Below, in pieces: positions 1-6,149 of a DNA stretch of 23,239 nt. The stretch is from NCBI GenBank assembly GCA_021799715.1, contig JAJYZY010000026.1, forward strand, positions 1 through 23,239, read 5' to 3'. A model generated the notes under the pieces. It made no database searches, was not told the origin of the DNA, and saw only the letters and a list, made by a program, of their open reading frames with translations. Position numbers and translations under genes: made by a program. Positions within the stretch are counted from its first letter, which is position 1. Each line of letters starts with the position of its first letter. Source of the stretch: Planctomycetota bacterium. Its GTDB lineage: Bacteria; Planctomycetota; Phycisphaerae; WQYP01.

Positions 1-89
1 CGCGTGGCCACGCGTACCAGACGTCATTTGTACCACAATAGAGCCGCCGGCGCAAACTACGTAAACACGAATATTATACCATATAAACT

Positions 90-935
90 ATGCCCATGTC
101 TCTATATGATTTCGCCCTGGACGCCGTCTGGGGTGTACTGGCCACCGCCGCACCGATAGTCAATACCCCCTATACAATTAATGGTTTTGCCGTTGCGGAC
201 CCATGGACCGGCTATGCAATGGCACATCCGGCTCCGGGCCAACCGCTGGGTTTGGGCATCGCCTATGTATCAAACGTCACAGTTCCCTACCTGCTTCCCA
301 ATGGCGCGGTGGTGGCATACAACCCCTTCCTCAGCACACTGTTCGGCCCAATTGTGACGGTCGGCGGTGCATGGGGTGGAAAGTATGTGAGTGTGGCGGA
401 CCCGCTGGCCACGGTTCCGCCGCTGCCTGACGCCGGCACTTACAACAGCATTCCCGACGCGCCGCAGGTGAACCTCTCCAGCGCAAGCGCCATCACCGCC
501 GCAACCGCCATTACCGATGCGACCACGGATGTGGGCAACGGCTCGGTGAATCTGAGCACGGAACCGGGGTTTGCCGGAACGGACACAGCCGATACCAATG
601 TCGCGGATGTTCTGCAGGTTGCCGAGCCGGGCATCTCCGGCGCGACGGTGAAGGATTTTCTTGTTCCATTTGAAGACCCCAACGGAACCGCGGGGCAGAA
701 CTTCACGGGAATCGCCGCCATTAACCCCTACACCGGACAGATTGATACAGCCCAGTCCATTACATCAACGGGACAGGAATTCACGTTGGCACAAATTCAG
801 GCGCTCGGTTCCGACCTGCTGACCGGCAACGTCCCCCAGGATAATATCATTGTGCCGGAACCTGCGTCCCTGGCGCTGATGGCCATTGCCGCGGGAGCGT
901 TGGTGCTGGTTCGCGGGAAGCGGCAGCGACTGTGA
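90..935 (+). CDS. PEP-CTERM protein, probably N-terminally truncated
   Basis: This 281-residue reading frame ends in a clear PEP-CTERM sorting signal: VPEP, a hydrophobic stretch (ASLALMAIAAGALVLV) and a basic tail (RGKRQRL). In the known family this signal is processed by an exosortase and directs the protein to the cell surface or matrix. The beginning is odd. There is no signal peptide, no Shine-Dalgarno sequence before the ATG, and an in-frame TAA only four bases upstream (84-86). Residues 28-43, with the DPWTGY motif, resemble the second half of C39-like cysteine peptidase domains, where an HW motif normally comes about 25-30 residues earlier. Here that place reads VWGVL. I therefore infer that the N-terminal half was lost or that the gene is a remnant. 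The C-terminal signal is certain; the domain assignment is tentative. Confidence 0.72.
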   Translation: MPMSLYDFALDAVWGVLATAAPIVNTPYTINGFAVADPWTGYAMAHPAPGQPLGLGIAYVSNVTVPYLLPNGAVVAYNPFLSTLFGPIVTVGGAWGGKYVSVADPLATVPPLPDAGTYNSIPDAPQVNLSSASAITAATAITDATTDVGNGSVNLSTEPGFAGTDTADTNVADVLQVAEPGISGATVKDFLVPFEDPNGTAGQNFTGIAAINPYTGQIDTAQSITSTGQEFTLAQIQALGSDLLTGNVPQDNIIVPEPASLALMAIAAGALVLVRGKRQRL

Positions 936-1237
936 GACGTTCTGGAGGGCGTTCAAGCAGTGTGGAAAAACATCTCCACCGGATTCACACCGCCGCGCGG
1001 AGGATAACAACGGCTGTTCCGCCAGCTGCGGCGATAAAAAGCACGGAGTTAATTGAGCGCCGATTCGTAGAGAATTCAGCCAATAGCCATTGGGCAGGTC
1101 ATGCGAGCGACGGGATGGAACATGATGGAGCAATTGATATTCAAGCAAGAGGATTGGCGGAGATAGAGCAACGCGGCGGCGGGCGGAATTGTCCGCCGCC
1201 CTGATTAGCCAGTTGTTCAAACCTGCCGGGATGGAAC
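936..1237. other. Intergenic region without a recognised gene
   Basis: This stretch lies between the first PEP-CTERM gene and the leader of the second. Short reading frames exist on both strands, but none has a ribosome binding site with a credible product. The only clear structure is the GC-rich hairpin at 1174-1200, listed separately. Confidence 0.5.
1174..1200 (+). terminator. GC-rich hairpin, possible terminator without U-tract
   Basis: GGCGGC at the left pairs with GCCGCC at the right, and GGCGGA/TCCGCC gives an alternative inner pairing. The hairpin is very stable, but no T-run follows it. It could mark the 3' end of the transcript of the first PEP-CTERM gene or belong to the leader of the next one. 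Confidence 0.35.
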
Positions 1238-1358
1238 GGTAACGGTGGCCCCAACACGCAGGGATGAGGAAAAAAGTTAGTTGTGCATCGCAACACGCCA
1301 CTTGGCTCTGACGATTCGGAGCCGGCGGGTTGCGGTGCTCGGGGTTCTTTTATAGGAG
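1238..1358 (+). promoter_or_regulatory. PEP-CTERM leader element, copy 1
   Basis: This leader aligns by eye with the one before the next PEP-CTERM gene (2477-2585). Both begin GGTAACG and share a GGATG...GGA segment. Both contain the 17-base block GGCTCYGAYGATTCGGA (here 1304-1320), followed by a GCGGTGC element. Inside the block, TCTGA-CGAT-TCGGA can form a five-pair hairpin. The other copy has TCCGA-TGAT-TCGGA, so one pair changes from T-G wobble to C-G and keeps the stem. The Shine-Dalgarno AGGAG is at 1354-1358. I do not recognise the element as a known riboswitch. Confidence 0.45.
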
Positions 1359-1366
1359 CATCGCGT

Positions 1367-2278
1367 ATGTGCACGAGCAAACCTTATCGTGGCGGCAATC
1401 GGTCCGTTCGGAGTTTTGCTGGGAGGTCCGCACGCATGGGATGGAACGTGGCCTTGGCTGCTGGTGCAGCGTCGGCGTTCGGCGCGGCAACTTGGGCAGG
1501 GCAGCTGGTTCTTGGCCAAGTTGTCCAACCAGGGGTTTATTTCCGGCAGGACGTGGCCAACAACACCGGTGCCGCCGCCAACGATTTGGCAATCACCTTC
1601 AGCGGGCAGATTAGTGGCATGAAGGTGTCACCCTATGGTAGCCCGGGTGGGACTTACGCCGGAACATTGCAACCCGCACCACCTGCGGCTGCGAACACTT
1701 ACCTGGTACCCTCCACCGCGGGGATGAGTGTCCGCGGAGGATCAGAGGCGCAGGTTCGATGGAGGGATGTGGCGGGCACTACACCATCCACGATTACGGG
1801 CGGAACTTGGACGGTCAACGGAGTCGCGGCTGCAGCCAATCCGACACCGGCGACAATGGGCGGAGTAATCGGGATTACACGCGACCAGTTTACCGGCGTT
1901 GCTTCTGTGACATTTACAAACAGCGAGCCTTTTGCGGTCAACTACACCAATGTAGCGTATTGGGTTAATAATAGTTTGGATAATTACACGATTGACAGCT
2001 TCGATATTCCGACAGGAAGTTCTGTGCCGGACTCATCCTCTTTTTCCCTCGCCGCCAGCGGCAACCCTTCTGATTCCCTGACGGTTTCGCTTGGGACTGT
2101 GGACACGGTGGGTTATGAATTGGTTACCGCCACAGTAGCGGCGCAGAGTGCCCCGAGCACCACGTATACACTTGGGGCGGCGGCGGCCGCACCGGAGCCA
2201 GCAGCACTAGCGCTAATGGGCATCGCCGCCGGAGCGCTGTTACTTATTCGCCGACCGCGCAAAGAATCCGTGCACTAG
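1367..2278 (+). CDS. PEP-CTERM sorting domain protein
   Basis: This is a secreted protein of 303 residues with no recognised enzymatic domain. I chose the ATG at 1367 because AGGAG sits eight bases upstream and because the product begins MCTS..YR, much like the next PEP-CTERM protein (MCNT..YR). The frame is open 28 codons further upstream, but that part overlaps the conserved leader. The N-terminus has a long arginine-rich n-region and a hydrophobic core (about residues 25-43) compatible with a signal peptide. The body is rich in Thr, Ser, Gly and Ala and has the look of a beta-sandwich surface protein. The C-terminus has APEPAALALMGIAAGALLLI followed by RRPRK, the PEP motif, membrane segment and basic tail recognised by exosortase. 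The motif reads APEP rather than VPEP. Confidence 0.85.
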   Translation: MCTSKPYRGGNRSVRSFAGRSARMGWNVALAAGAASAFGAATWAGQLVLGQVVQPGVYFRQDVANNTGAAANDLAITFSGQISGMKVSPYGSPGGTYAGTLQPAPPAAANTYLVPSTAGMSVRGGSEAQVRWRDVAGTTPSTITGGTWTVNGVAAAANPTPATMGGVIGITRDQFTGVASVTFTNSEPFAVNYTNVAYWVNNSLDNYTIDSFDIPTGSSVPDSSSFSLAASGNPSDSLTVSLGTVDTVGYELVTATVAAQSAPSTTYTLGAAAAAPEPAALALMGIAAGALLLIRRPRKESVH

Positions 2279-2280
2279 CA

Positions 2281-2319
2281 AGCCGCTGACGCCAGCACTT
2301 ACCGGCCGTGCCAGCGGCT
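2281..2319 (+). terminator. Stem-loop just after a PEP-CTERM stop codon
   Basis: AGCCGCTG (2281-2288) pairs perfectly with CAGCGGCT (2312-2319) across a 23-base loop, two bases after the stop codon. No T-run follows. It may slow 3' decay or act as a weak or factor-dependent terminator. Confidence 0.35.
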
Positions 2320-2351
2320 CGACGCAGCAACTTGGAGCGGCGGAGTTTGGA

Positions 2352-2458
2352 GCAAGAGGAGCTGGTGATTTGCCGGGTGTGCTTGCACCGCGTGTTTGCC
2401 TGATTCCGCCCCAGAGTTCGGGCGGGGAGATGGCGGCAAGAGGAGAGTTGGTGGTTTG
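2352..2458 (+). repeat. Imperfect direct repeat in intergenic region
   Basis: The phrase GCAAGAGGAG followed by TTGGTGRTTTG or CTGGTGATTTG occurs twice, at 2352-2372 and 2436-2458. GAGAGTTGG follows again at 2459-2467. The unit is short and imperfect. It is probably a local duplication in the 410-base gap between two PEP-CTERM genes, which otherwise holds only the leader element. Confidence 0.35.
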
Positions 2459-2476
2459 GAGAGTTGGATAGTTAAG

Positions 2477-2680
2477 GGTAACGCGGTGCCCGTAACCGCA
2501 TGGATGCGGGAGGAAATAACGGATGTGCCGCGGGCGGATGTCGGCTCCGATGATTCGGAAACGCCGCTTCGCGGTGCGAAGAAAAGGAAACTGTGAATTC
2601 GGATCGCTTCGTCATGCGGGTTTTGATGGTCCAATGTGCGATCGCACCGCATAAGGAGCGGAGCGAATTCATTTAAGGAG
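2477..2680 (+). promoter_or_regulatory. PEP-CTERM leader element, copy 2, with palindrome
   Basis: This is the second copy of the leader described at 1238-1358. The block GGCTCCGATGATTCGGA is at 2543-2559, preceded by a possible hairpin (CCGCA-TGGA-TGCGG) and followed by another (CCGC-TTC-GCGG). Unlike copy 1, about 130 bases separate the block from the start codon. They include the 12-base perfect palindrome GTGCGATCGCAC at 2636-2647 and the AAGGAG ribosome binding site at 2675-2680. Confidence 0.45.
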
Positions 2681-2688
2681 TAGCGGCT

Positions 2689-3345
2689 ATGTGCAACACT
2701 CACTTTTATCGTATCCATGCGCTGCCTGGAATTGCGGCGGTAATGGCGATGGCGGTTACCGCGGCGGCAACCGCGCCCGCATACGGATCGGAGACCGCCA
2801 GTGCCACCATTGCATTGGCATCCAGTCAGGTCGTTGATGGTCAAACGCAATATACCTATGACCTGTCACTGACCAACACCAGCACGGATGGCAGCACTGT
2901 TGGTACGTTCTGGTTTGCATGGATTCCACACCAGAGTTACCTTGCCAACAACCCAATTACTGTTTCTTCTCCCACCGGCTGGGAAGATGGCCCGGATTCG
3001 CAGAGCGTCGGCGGAGCGTTGGGAGAAAAGGGGGCCTCGATTGAATGGCAGGCCACAAGTTCAGCGGGTTATCTGGCTGCGGGACATTCGCTATCAGGAT
3101 TTTCCTTCACCACCGTCGATTCGTCCGCCTCCGTCTTCGGCAACTCCATCTATTTTCCAGGCACACCGGTATTGACAGCGCAGGTCTATCATGCCGGACC
3201 GTTCAGCGACAGTGGCACCATCGGCAGCAATGGCTATCAATTTGTGGTGCAGGTTGTGCCCGAACCAGCCCCACTTGTTCTTCTGGCCATGGCCGGCGCG
3301 GGCCTGCTTCTGCTTCGTCGCCGCCGGGGTTGTAGCCAGCAATGA
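2689..3345 (+). CDS. PEP-CTERM sorting domain protein
   Basis: This secreted protein of 218 residues starts at an ATG with AAGGAG eight bases upstream. Residues 1 to about 33 form a signal peptide whose hydrophobic core is ALPGIAAVMAMAVTAAATA, probably cut near AYGSE. The mature part (residues 35-185) has the pattern of a single beta-sandwich domain: IALASSQVVDGQTQYTYDL, then TNTS and repeated Gly/Ser turns. It has no visible catalytic motif. The C-terminus carries VPEPAPLVLLAMAGAGLLLL followed by RRRRG, a textbook PEP-CTERM signal. The function is unknown. Similar proteins in the family are thought to be surface or matrix components sorted by exosortase. No exosortase gene lies in this window. 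Confidence 0.88.
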   Translation: MCNTHFYRIHALPGIAAVMAMAVTAAATAPAYGSETASATIALASSQVVDGQTQYTYDLSLTNTSTDGSTVGTFWFAWIPHQSYLANNPITVSSPTGWEDGPDSQSVGGALGEKGASIEWQATSSAGYLAAGHSLSGFSFTTVDSSASVFGNSIYFPGTPVLTAQVYHAGPFSDSGTIGSNGYQFVVQVVPEPAPLVLLAMAGAGLLLLRRRRGCSQQ

Positions 3346-3702
3346 CGGCGGATTGCGCACATGTTGTACATTGCCAAACAGGCAGGAAATCAGGCTTGGG
3401 CACATACGCCTAGGCCTTGCGCGACCAGATGAATCACAACCAGCGTGCTTCAGTTCCAGCGCAACGGCATTGGACACATTATTTTGCGAAATTGATTTTG
3501 CGCCATTGCCGCTTTGCTAAGCAACAGCATCAATGGAGCCGGCAAATCACCAATTGCCGTCAAAACGGCTTGACGATTGCCGCGAAAGAGCGTTGGAAAT
3601 CCGCATGAGCACGGTCAGGGACTGCCGCGTAGATTTTGTGGATTTAAGTAGGCCGGCACGCGGTTGATATTCCAAATGGATAATCTTTGGAAGGGCGCTA
3701 CC
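3346..3702. other. Intergenic region without a recognised gene
   Basis: Roughly 350 bases separate the PEP-CTERM gene from the sigma-54 activator. I looked for -24/-12 elements (GG-N10-GC) and good sigma-70 hexamers and found none that fit. Short frames on both strands lack ribosome binding sites and recognisable products. Confidence 0.45.
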
Positions 3703-4665
3703 GTGTCACGGCAACGTGATTTAACAATGTTTTCCGATTTGGTCGGCAATTCACCGGCAATGGAGACTTTGCGCCAACGGATCATTCACCTGGCCCAACG
3801 GGACGCAACGGTTTTGATCCGCGGGGAAACCGGCACCGGAAAGGAACTCGTTGCCCGATGCCTGCACTCTCAAAGCTCCCGATCCAGCGGGCCGTTCGTC
3901 GTTGTCGATTGCGCTGCCCTGCGCGATACCCTGTTGGAATCTCAGCTTTTCGGCCATGTGCGCGGAGCATTCACAGATGCGCACTGCGACACGCTGGGAG
4001 CCATGCGCGCAGCGGATGGCGGCATATTGTTTCTCGATGAACTGGGCGAATTGGACCTCGCCGCGCAGGCCAAACTGCTGCGATGCCTGCAACAGCGCGC
4101 GGTGGTTCCGCTTGGCGCGGTCAACCCGGTTTCAATCAATGTTCGCGTCCTCGCGGCCACGCATCGTAACCTGGAAGACATGATCCACATCGGCCGGTTC
4201 AGGGAAGACCTCTACTTTCGACTCAACGTGTTGGACATTCAACTGCCTTCCCTGCGGGACCGGCGCGGGGATATTCCATGTCTGCTGCGGCATTTTATGG
4301 AAAGAATCGCGCAACTTTACCACGAACCAGTGGTCGAATTTGACGCCCCGGCAATGGCGGCATTGTGTTCGTATGATTGGCCCGGAAACGTGCGCGAACT
4401 GGCCAACGCCGTCGAATGCGCCGCTGCGGCCGCCAAGGGTGGACGCGCCGGTATAGCCGAGCTTCCCGCGTATATTTGCGGTCACGGACTTTGCCCAGCG
4501 GTGCCGGCCATTACCCATTTGATTCCATTGGACCAGGCGCAACGGGAGCTGGTACAACTGGCCCTGCGGGAAACGAAGTACCAGGTGGGTCGCGCGGCGG
4601 CACTGCTGCACATTGAGCGCCGCCGGCTTTGCCGGCTGGCGCGGCGTTACGGTTTGCGCCCATGA
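3703..4665 (+). CDS. Sigma-54-dependent activator (AAA+ with Fis-type HTH), no receiver domain
   Basis: Bacterial enhancer-binding protein that uses ATP to open sigma-54 RNA polymerase promoters. From the GTG at 3703 the protein has 320 residues. Walker A GETGTGKE is at 41-48, the sigma-54 contact loop GAFTDA at 88-93 (usual GAFTGA), Walker B GGILFLDE at 106-113, and the FREDLYFRLNV arginine-finger region and YDWPGNVREL follow. A Fis-type helix-turn-helix forms the last 40 residues. There is no N-terminal receiver, GAF or PAS domain, so activity must be controlled by abundance or by a partner. GTG 3703 has AAGGG seven bases upstream; TTG 3664 and ATG 3676 are in frame without such a site, and ATG 3727 is a further option. 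Its position among PEP-CTERM genes recalls PrsR, the PEP-CTERM response regulator, but PrsR has a receiver. Confidence 0.92.
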   Translation: MSRQRDLTMFSDLVGNSPAMETLRQRIIHLAQRDATVLIRGETGTGKELVARCLHSQSSRSSGPFVVVDCAALRDTLLESQLFGHVRGAFTDAHCDTLGAMRAADGGILFLDELGELDLAAQAKLLRCLQQRAVVPLGAVNPVSINVRVLAATHRNLEDMIHIGRFREDLYFRLNVLDIQLPSLRDRRGDIPCLLRHFMERIAQLYHEPVVEFDAPAMAALCSYDWPGNVRELANAVECAAAAAKGGRAGIAELPAYICGHGLCPAVPAITHLIPLDQAQRELVQLALRETKYQVGRAAALLHIERRRLCRLARRYGLRP

Positions 4666-4685
4666 ATGCGCCATGAGCCATTCCG

Positions 4686-4780
4686 GTACCAATGCGGCCA
4701 AAATGGAGCCATATTCAATTCCATGCCGTGACAACGCGGTGCCCGGCGTTCCAGGGCGTTGCCAATCGGTGCCAATGTGG
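4686..4780 (+). promoter_or_regulatory. Candidate upstream activator sites for the sigma-54 promoter
   Basis: Three copies of TRCCAAT occur upstream of the -24/-12 promoter: GTACCAATGCGG (4686-4697), GTTGCCAATCGG (4758-4769) and GGTGCCAATGTGG (4768-4780). The last two are offset by exactly ten bases, one helical turn. They lie 106-200 bases before the -24 element, a usual distance for enhancer-binding proteins. Assignment to the neighbouring activator is inference. Confidence 0.35.
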
Positions 4781-4836
4781 AACACTTCCATCCATCGTAC
4801 CAAGCACCACAAGCACATCCGTAATACTCCGCAAGT

Positions 4837-4927
4837 CAATGTTATTGCGACACTTACAATCAATTTTGTCACCCGTCCCGATTTTGGCACGACTCTTGCG
4901 TCTTAGCAGGTTCAATGTGCGACACTT
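4837..4927 (+). repeat. Direct repeat flanking the sigma-54 promoter
   Basis: CAATGT-TATT-GCGACACTT (4837-4855) and CAATGT-GCGACACTT (4913-4927) share 15 bases, with a four-base insertion in the first. They bracket the -24/-12 element. The second copy lies directly downstream of the predicted transcription start. Confidence 0.5.
4885..4899 (+). promoter_or_regulatory. Sigma-54 (-24/-12) promoter
   Basis: TGGCACGACTCTTGC matches the sigma-54 consensus TGGCACG-N4-TTGC at every defined position, with GG and GC separated by ten bases. Transcription would start near 4911. The first gene downstream is the receiver-like protein at 4941, followed by the PEP-CTERM gene at 5469. A sigma-54 activator gene ends 219 bases upstream. 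Sigma-54 control of PEP-CTERM genes is known in other bacteria. Confidence 0.85.
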
Positions 4928-4940
4928 TTTGTTCCGCGTC

Positions 4941-5321
4941 ATGCTGGATATTTATATGTCGATGCTTCAACAATATTCGATGATCGCCATGACCACCGGT
5001 GATGTATCGGCGGCAAATCCGCCGGATTGGCTTTGGTGCATTCTGACCGCATTGCCGGAGGAGGCGATGATGCGGGAAATCCAAAGGCATCGGCCGCGAA
5101 TTGTGGTTGTGGATGCAACCGCACCGGCGGATATGTGGCTTACCCTGGCGGCTGAGATGAGACGAATCGCACCGGAAGTGCGGGTTTTTGCCGTGGGAGC
5201 TGCGAACAGGCCTGATCTGGAGCTTCTGTCGCGCCGCGCCGGAATACGGTTTTACCTTCCGACATGGCGTCATTTGGAATCGGTAATCGCGTTATTGCAA
5301 GAAGGGAGGTCACGCATGTAA
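4941..5321 (+). CDS. Small receiver-like (CheY-fold) protein
   Basis: From the ATG at 4941 this is a 126-residue protein. The second half follows the response-regulator receiver pattern: RPRIVVVDATAPADMW (strand 3 with an Asp at the usual phosphorylation place), a helix, VRVFAVGA (strand 4), a helix, then GIRFYLP (strand 5) and a last helix. The acidic pair of strand 1 and the conserved Lys after strand 5 are not visible, so phosphorylation is doubtful. It has no output domain. It is the first gene after the sigma-54 promoter and follows a sigma-54 activator that lacks a receiver. No Shine-Dalgarno supports any start. ATGs at 4956, 4962, 4980 and 4989 are alternatives, and starts before 4911 would lie outside the predicted transcript. 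Confidence 0.6.
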   Translation: MLDIYMSMLQQYSMIAMTTGDVSAANPPDWLWCILTALPEEAMMREIQRHRPRIVVVDATAPADMWLTLAAEMRRIAPEVRVFAVGAANRPDLELLSRRAGIRFYLPTWRHLESVIALLQEGRSRM

Positions 5322-5468
5322 CAGCCGCAATTTAAGTTTCGGGCCTGCGAGATCCAAAGCGGAATCAGACAGTGGCCCGGAGAAATCATGAAACCCTTCC
5401 CGCGCCTTTTTTCCCGGGGATGTCCCCCGGACTGCGGGAGGACAACACATTTTTCAGGAGAACCATTT
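5322..5468 (+). promoter_or_regulatory. Leader with hairpin before PEP-CTERM gene
   Basis: The leader contains a strong stem, CCGGGGA pairing with TCCCCCGG with one bulged C (5413-5430), 38 bases before the start codon. An ATG at 5388, in the same frame and with GGAG upstream, precedes the hairpin. It could open a short upstream extension. The leader does not resemble the elements at 1238 and 2477. Confidence 0.35.
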
Positions 5469-6149
5469 ATGAAATCGACTCTCATTTCCATTGGAATGGC
5501 GATACTCGGATTGCAGGCATCCGCGATGGTGGCACATTCCGCGACTCTACCCGTGGGTGACCCCGCGTCGGGGTCGTCGCCATTCAGCTTAATTGTCCAT
5601 GAAGACGGGGCAAATAGCACCATCATCATCACCGAAGGAACAACCTCGCCGTTTTCCGCATCCATTGCTGTGGCATCCGGCCCGGATGGCGTGCCGGAAT
5701 ATTCCACGGGCGGCGTTTTCCTTCAAGCCGGTGACATATACTGGCTTAACCCCGCCGGTGTTTCGCCAACGATTTCCGACATGCTCCGGATTTATCCCTC
5801 CGCGGCGGGCGTGACCTCCGGCGACACTTTTTCGGTTTTCTCAATGACTCTCCCGGAAGGGGCGCAGGAGAGTCCGATTGTCATCAAGCCGGACAGCCCG
5901 TATGACGTTCCCACCGTTCCGGCCAATACCGATTTGACCACTTTTCCCAGCGTCGCGGAGAATGGCACGTATGTATCTCCAGGGTTGAACGGCGCAAAAG
6001 GAACATATACGTTTTTAAGTGATACCGATGTCGTACCCGAACCGACCGGATGGGCGATTGGCTTGGCATGCGCGCTTGGATGGGCTTTATTTATGCCCAA
6101 TTCACGCCGGCGCCCTAATCGCCGGACCCACGATGCGGCAAGCCCCTGA
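5469..6149 (+). CDS. PEP-CTERM sorting domain protein downstream of a sigma-54 promoter
   Basis: This is a secreted protein of 226 residues. I chose the ATG at 5469 because CAGGAG lies eight bases before it and a normal signal peptide follows (MKSTLISIGMAILGLQASAM, probably cut after AHSA). The ATG at 5388 would add 27 residues that spoil the signal peptide. The body is rich in Ser, Thr, Pro and Gly, with no enzyme motif. The C-terminus has VPEPTGWAIGLACALGWALF followed by SRRRPNRR. The middle residues are less typical, but the three-part layout is that of PEP-CTERM. It is probably co-transcribed with the receiver-like gene 147 bases upstream, from the -24/-12 promoter. Its 3' end overlaps the convergent ispH by 35 bases. 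Confidence 0.82.
   Translation: MKSTLISIGMAILGLQASAMVAHSATLPVGDPASGSSPFSLIVHEDGANSTIIITEGTTSPFSASIAVASGPDGVPEYSTGGVFLQAGDIYWLNPAGVSPTISDMLRIYPSAAGVTSGDTFSVFSMTLPEGAQESPIVIKPDSPYDVPTVPANTDLTTFPSVAENGTYVSPGLNGAKGTYTFLSDTDVVPEPTGWAIGLACALGWALFMPNSRRRPNRRTHDAASP

Noticed and set aside
1238..1350. Possible cobalamin or cyclic-di-GMP riboswitch in the PEP-CTERM leader
   Set aside because: Fragments such as GGTAACGCGGTGC and GACGATTCGGAGCC recall parts of the cobalamin and GEMM consensus, but the required core boxes do not appear in the right order in either copy.
2490..2530. Two AYGGAY sequences (ATGGAT, ACGGAT) in leader copy 2, as in the TwoAYGGAY RNA motif
   Set aside because: Copy 1 has only one degenerate form and the second hairpin cannot be drawn convincingly, so the match is probably chance.
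2636..2647. GTGCGATCGCAC palindrome as a HIP1-like genome-wide repeat
   Set aside because: GCGATCGC occurs only a few times in the window (for example near 6424 and 21797), so there is no sign of the density seen in cyanobacteria. It is kept only as a local palindrome.
3395..3420. A -24/-12-like sequence (TTGGGCAC...CTTGCGC) before the sigma-54 activator
   Set aside because: GG and GC are not ten bases apart, a spacing that sigma-54 requires almost strictly.
4132..4890. Long reading frame on the minus strand across the activator gene
   Set aside because: It runs antisense to a clear AAA+ gene, has no recognisable motif and arises from codon bias of the real gene.
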